A DNA stretch of 9,045 bases from Desulfobacteraceae bacterium (GTDB lineage: Bacteria > Desulfobacterota > DSM-4660 > Desulfatiglandales > HGW-15), in NCBI GenBank assembly GCA_003819975.1, contig RPPU01000143.1, positions 1 to 9,045 of the forward strand. Reading direction: 5' to 3'. The notes under the pieces were generated by a model. The model did not search any database. It was not told the origin of the DNA and saw only the letters and a list, made by a program, of their open reading frames with translations. How positions within the stretch are numbered: the first letter of the stretch is position 1; each line of letters starts with the position of its first letter. Positions 5,170-9,045 of the stretch are shown here, piece by piece. A program made the position numbers and the translations under genes.

Positions 5170-8100
5170 CATATTCTTTCCAGCTTTTCGGCTTTAAACT
5201 GTCCGGCGTGGTTTTTTGCAGGGTCTCCACCAAACGTTTGGCCAGCTGCAGATTGGTGATCAGGGGAATATTGAAATCCACCGCTCGTCGACGAATCAGA
5301 TAATCATTGTCCAATTCCTCTTTTTCAATGCTCTTGGGAATGTTGATGACCAGTTCGATCTTGCCTTCGGCCAGATAAGTCATGGCATTGGGTTCTTTTT
5401 TCTCCAGGGGCCAATGCAGGATTTCGGCTTTTAGACCGTTGGTTGCCATGAAATCGGCCGTACCTTGAGTGGCGTAGAAGTGAAACCCCAATTGCTTCAG
5501 GATGCGGGTGCTTTCCAGAAAATCAGCCTTGCTGTCAATGGGACCGGTGGAGAGGAAGATGTTTTTTTTGGGCAGCTTGAAACCGATGGAAATAAGGCTT
5601 TTCAGAAAGGCTTCGTTAAAATCGTCGCCCAGACAAGCTACTTCACCGGTGGAAGACATCTCTACGCCTAAAATCGGGTCTGAACCCTTCAGCCGGGTAA
5701 AAGAAAATTGCGACGCTTTGACGCCCACATAATCCAGATCAAAGGCGGAACGTTCGACAGCCGGAACCGGTTGGTCCATGATCATGCGCGTGGCCAAGTC
5801 GATAAAATTGACTTTAACCACTTTGGAAACAAAGGGAAAGCTGCGTGAAGCCCGCAGATTGCATTCGATCACCTGAACTTCATTGTCTTTGGCAATGAAT
5901 TGGATGTTGAAGGGGCCGGTAATATTCAGGGATTTTGCGATTTTGCGGGCAATGATTTTGATCTTGCGCATGGTTTCGAGATAGGTGCGTTGCGGCGGCA
6001 AGACCAAAGTGGCGTCGCCGGAATGGACCCCGGCGTTTTCCACATGCTCGGATATGGCAAAATAATGCAATTCGCCTTTATGGGCCATGGCGTCGATCTC
6101 GATCTCTTTGGCCTGGGTAATGAATTTACTGATCACCACGGGGTGTTCGTCATTGATCTTGGAGGCGATCTTCAGATATTTGTTCAGCTCCTCGTCCGAA
6201 AGAGCAATACTCATGGCTGCACCGCTAAGTACATAACTGGGCCGGATCAAAACCGGATAACCGACTTTGGCGGCGAATGCTTCGGCTTCCTGAATACTGG
6301 TTAATTCGTTCCAGGAGGGCTGGCTGATCTTCAGTTCATCCAGAAGACGGGAGAACTTATGCCGATCTTCGGCTTGGTCGATATCCCGCGGCGAAGTCCC
6401 CAAGATGGTGACGCCGGCCTGGTGCAGGGGCAAAGCCAGGTTGTTGGGAATCTGACCGCCCATGGAAACGATCACGCCGAGCGGATTTTCCTTGTCGCAA
6501 ATGTCGAGAATCCGTTCCAGGGTCAACTCGTCAAAGTAGAGCTTGTCGCAAATGTCATAATCGGTACTGACCGTCTCCGGATTGTAGTTGATCATGAGGG
6601 TTTGGTATCCCATCGCCTTCAGAGTCATAACCGCATTAACGCAGCACCAGTCGAATTCAACCGAAGAGCCGATGCGATAAGGACCGCCGCCCAGGACGAT
6701 CACCTGATTGGATTCCTTGAAATCCAGGTCGTCTTCAGTCGCATTGTAGGTCAAATAAAGGTAATTGGTGCGGGCCGGATACTCGGCCGCCAGGGTATCG
6801 ATTTGTTTGACCCGCGGCAGAATACGCTGGATTTTGCGCAGCCGCCGAACTTCCGGTTCGGTGCTGCCGAGCAAGCGGGCCAGCTGTTGATCCGAAAAAC
6901 CCCGTTGCTTTGCGGTTCTTAAAAGAGGCACGGGTAAGTCGGATAAACGATGTTGTTTTAGTTCTTTTTCCAGATCGACAATGTTTTTGATCTTATAGAG
7001 AAAAAAGCGATCCACCCGCGACAGTTCATAAACCTGGTCCACAGTGTACCCTCTTTGGAAAGCCGCGGCAATGGCAAACATACGTTTATCGGTCGGCTCT
7101 TTCAACTCTTGGGCCAAATCCTCAAAAATAAAATCATGCCCAACCAGCCCGGGACAACCGATATCCAGCATGCGGATGGCTTTCTGCAAGGCTTCTTCCA
7201 GGGTCCGGGCAATGGCCATGACTTCGCCCACGGATTTCATTTCCGAGCCGATGTTGACGCTCACTTTCCTGAATTTTTGCAAATCCCAGCGCGGATATTT
7301 GACCACGACATAGTCGAGGGCCGGTTCGAAGCAGGCGGAAGTCTCTTTGGTGATCATGTTCTCGATTTCGGTCAAGCCGTAGCCCACGGCCAGCTTGCTG
7401 GCAATGAAAGCCAGGGGATAACCGGTCGCTTTGGAGGCCAGGGCCGAGCTGCGGCTGAGGCGCGCATTGACTTCGATAATGCGATAATCGTCCGATTCAG
7501 GATCGAACGCGAACTGGATATTGCATTCACCCACAATCCCGAGGTGGCGGACCACCTTGATGGCAATGGAACGCAGTTTGAAATTTTCGGCCGAGGTCAG
7601 GGTTTGGACAGGCGCCACCACAATGCTTTCGCCGGTATGAATACCCATGGGATCGATGTTTTCCATGGAGCAAATCACGATGCAATTGTTGTGGCGGTCG
7701 CGCACGACTTCATATTCCAACTCTTTCCAGCCGGCTAAATATTCTTCAATCAGAATCTGCTTGGCATAAGTGAACGCCAGGCCGGCCCGGGATTTAAGTT
7801 GCTCGGCATTGTAAGCCACGCCCGAACCCAAGCCGCCCAGGGCGTAAGCGATGCGGCACATAACGGGATAACCGATCTGTTCCGCGGTTTGCAATGCTTC
7901 CGGAATATTATGGACCGCCCGGCTGGCCGGAGCCTTTAAACTCAATTCCTCGAGTTGTTTGACGAATAGGCCGCGGTCTTCGGTGTTCTGAATGGCCTGA
8001 ATCGGGCTGCCCAAAACCTGTACTTTATGCGCATCCAGGATTCCTTTTTGACTCAATTCCACGCCTACGTTTAATCCGGTCTGACCGCCGAAGCCGAGCA

Positions 8101-8362
8101 GAATACCATCCGGTTTTTCGCGGAGAATGACTTTTTCGACAAAGGGCACGGTTAGCGGCAGAAAATAGACCTGGTCCGCCATGTTTTCGGAAGTTTGAAT
8201 GGTGGCGATGTTGGGATTGATCAGAACCGTTTCAATGCCTTCTTCTTTCAGAGCTTTGATGGCCTGACTGCCGGAATAATCGAATTCCCCGGCCTGACCG
8301 ATTTGAATGGCGCCCGATCCGAGTACCAGCACTTTTTTGATGTCCGTAAATTTAGATTTCAT
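5165..8362 (-). CDS. carB: Carbamoyl-phosphate synthase large subunit
   Basis: Makes carbamoyl phosphate from bicarbonate, ammonia passed from CarA, and two ATP. It has 1065 residues, close to E. coli CarB (1073), with all domains: first ATP-grasp synthetase half (about 1-400: GSGAIQIGQAGEFDYSGSQA at 15-34, NTEDR at 126-130, EVNARLSRSSALASKATGYP at 297-316), helical oligomerization domain (about 420-545), second synthetase half (about 551-935: GGGPYRIGSSVEFDWC at 558-573, QIPNN at 637-641, AEDR at 664-667, ECNLRASRSFPFVSK at 833-847) and the regulatory MGS-like domain (about 936-1050, with ATQGTAD and DYLIRRRAVDFNIPLITN). Motifs such as GSSVEFDW, SMGGQIPNN and SRSFPFVSK are those of the Bacteroidetes and eukaryotic CAD type rather than the E. 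coli type. ATG 8362 overlaps the carA stop (ATGA) and is preceded by AAGGGCGG. One enzyme probably serves arginine and pyrimidines; its effectors cannot be read from sequence. Confidence 0.98.
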   Translation of the reverse strand: MKSKFTDIKKVLVLGSGAIQIGQAGEFDYSGSQAIKALKEEGIETVLINPNIATIQTSENMADQVYFLPLTVPFVEKVILREKPDGILLGFGGQTGLNVGVELSQKGILDAHKVQVLGSPIQAIQNTEDRGLFVKQLEELSLKAPASRAVHNIPEALQTAEQIGYPVMCRIAYALGGLGSGVAYNAEQLKSRAGLAFTYAKQILIEEYLAGWKELEYEVVRDRHNNCIVICSMENIDPMGIHTGESIVVAPVQTLTSAENFKLRSIAIKVVRHLGIVGECNIQFAFDPESDDYRIIEVNARLSRSSALASKATGYPLAFIASKLAVGYGLTEIENMITKETSACFEPALDYVVVKYPRWDLQKFRKVSVNIGSEMKSVGEVMAIARTLEEALQKAIRMLDIGCPGLVGHDFIFEDLAQELKEPTDKRMFAIAAAFQRGYTVDQVYELSRVDRFFLYKIKNIVDLEKELKQHRLSDLPVPLLRTAKQRGFSDQQLARLLGSTEPEVRRLRKIQRILPRVKQIDTLAAEYPARTNYLYLTYNATEDDLDFKESNQVIVLGGGPYRIGSSVEFDWCCVNAVMTLKAMGYQTLMINYNPETVSTDYDICDKLYFDELTLERILDICDKENPLGVIVSMGGQIPNNLALPLHQAGVTILGTSPRDIDQAEDRHKFSRLLDELKISQPSWNELTSIQEAEAFAAKVGYPVLIRPSYVLSGAAMSIALSDEELNKYLKIASKINDEHPVVISKFITQAKEIEIDAMAHKGELHYFAISEHVENAGVHSGDATLVLPPQRTYLETMRKIKIIARKIAKSLNITGPFNIQFIAKDNEVQVIECNLRASRSFPFVSKVVKVNFIDLATRMIMDQPVPAVERSAFDLDYVGVKASQFSFTRLKGSDPILGVEMSSTGEVACLGDDFNEAFLKSLISIGFKLPKKNIFLSTGPIDSKADFLESTRILKQLGFHFYATQGTADFMATNGLKAEILHWPLEKKEPNAMTYLAEGKIELVINIPKSIEKEELDNDYLIRRRAVDFNIPLITNLQLAKRLVETLQKTTPDSLKPKSWKEYV

Positions 8363-9045
8363 GATCCGACCGCCCTTAAAAACATGTCAAAAAGAAATTC
8401 AGTGTCGTCCGGGCCGGGTGAGGCCTCGGGGTGAAATTGCGTGCCGAAATAGGGTTTGGCTATATGCTTGATGCCTTCATTGGTTTGATCGTTGGCATTG
8501 TAAAACCACTCGCGCCAGTCTTCCGGCAAGGAATTGGTCTCGATCGCGTAGCCGTGGTTCTGAGACGTGATGTAGCAGCGCCGGGTGCCGCTTTCAACGC
8601 AAGGTTGATTTTGACCGCGATGGCCGAATTTGAGCTTGTACGTATTGGCGCCGGCGGCCAAGCCCAGGATTTGTGAACCGAGGCAGATGCCCAGAATCGG
8701 CGTATTCAGGGCCAGGGCTTTGCGTGTGTGCGCAATGGTCGCCGCACATTGCTTGGGATCGCCGGGACCGTTGGAAATAATGTAGCCGTCGGCTTTTTCT
8801 TTTGAAAAGTCATAATCCCAGGGCACGCGCAACACGGTGATATCGCGTTTTAAAAAAGCGCGGATGATATTGTTTTTAACCCCGCAATCCACGAGCACGA
8901 CTTTTTTACCGCCCTTGGCATATAGAACCGGTTCCGCAATACTGGCGCTCTTGACCAGATTTTCCAGGTTGGGGTCTTTTAAAGCCGGTTCAGGCAGACC
9001 TTCATATACAATCCGACCCAGCATGGTGCCATGGTGACGCAGTTT
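8359..9045 (-). CDS. carA: Carbamoyl-phosphate synthase small subunit, C-terminal part (5' truncated by window)
   Basis: The glutaminase subunit, which hydrolyses glutamine and channels ammonia to CarB. The visible 228 residues are the end of the N-terminal domain plus the whole class I glutamine amidotransferase domain; the frame is open to base 9045, so the start lies outside (E. coli CarA is about 382 residues). Visible motifs are SNGPGDP (91-97 of the visible part), the nucleophile elbow GICLGSQ with catalytic Cys121, FGHRGQNQPC, TSQNHGYA and the histidine/glutamate pair in QFHPEASPGP near the end. The residue after the elbow is Ser (GICLGSQ), where E. coli and CAD have His and Bacteroidetes have Asn. 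Blocks such as TYKLKFGHRGQNQPC and NANDQTNEGI resemble the Bacteroidetes/CAD type. It heads the visible cluster, and the operon promoter, with any arginine or pyrimidine control, should lie upstream. Confidence 0.97.
   Translation of the reverse strand, partial: KLRHHGTMLGRIVYEGLPEPALKDPNLENLVKSASIAEPVLYAKGGKKVVLVDCGVKNNIIRAFLKRDITVLRVPWDYDFSKEKADGYIISNGPGDPKQCAATIAHTRKALALNTPILGICLGSQILGLAAGANTYKLKFGHRGQNQPCVESGTRRCYITSQNHGYAIETNSLPEDWREWFYNANDQTNEGIKHIAKPYFGTQFHPEASPGPDDTEFLFDMFLRAVGS
8370..8377 (-). promoter_or_regulatory. Ribosome binding site of carB, inside the carA 3' end
   Basis: Minus-strand AAGGGCGG lies 7 bases before the ATG at 8362-8360. With the ATGA stop-start overlap it points to coupled translation of CarA and CarB, which must assemble 1:1. 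Confidence 0.6.

Noticed and set aside
5165..8362. Long plus-strand open frames opposite carB (for example 6359-6922 and 7055-7738)
   Set aside because: They are antisense to a clearly conserved gene, have no recognisable domain and no good ribosome sites, and follow from the codon pattern of carB.

Overview
The window carries most of an arginine-biosynthesis cluster on the minus strand. In transcription order it reads carA (its 5' end lies beyond base 9045), carB, argJ, argB, argD, argC. The C-terminal part of a methyl-accepting chemotaxis protein lies on the plus strand at the left edge and converges on argC. Coding density is high. All six biosynthetic genes look intact, with their expected catalytic motifs, apart from carA, which is cut by the window edge. 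No RNA gene, CRISPR array, transposase or phage gene was seen.

Layout: 1-633 chemoreceptor tail (+); 9 bases to the argC stop; 643-1539 argC (-); 1540-1641 short AT-rich spacer with degenerate direct repeats; 1642-2790 argD (-), sharing 4 bases (ATGA) with argB; 2787-3614 argB (-); 3615-3756 spacer with two near-identical GC-rich palindromes; 3757-4944 argJ (-); 4945-5164 spacer with a heptanucleotide repeat array in two opposed blocks; 5165-8362 carB (-), sharing 4 bases (ATGA) with carA; 8359-9045 carA (-, partial).

How the genes work together: CarA releases ammonia from glutamine and CarB makes carbamoyl phosphate. ArgJ, ArgB, ArgC and ArgD convert glutamate to ornithine through N-acetylated intermediates. 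ArgJ returns the acetyl group from N-acetylornithine to glutamate (the cyclic pathway). Ornithine and carbamoyl phosphate then meet at ornithine carbamoyltransferase. The genes for the last steps (argF, argG, argH) and any argR regulator are not in the window, and the operon promoter is probably upstream of carA, outside it.

Organism: a motile (chemotactic) bacterium with roughly balanced base composition. By eye, CarA and CarB resemble the Bacteroidetes/eukaryotic CAD type more than the E. coli type. Together with the repeat-rich intergenic spacers this hints at the FCB group or a neighbouring uncultivated phylum. That placement is an inference with low confidence. I did not find a convincing new multi-gene system; the unusual material is in the intergenic repeats and a few protein sequence details.
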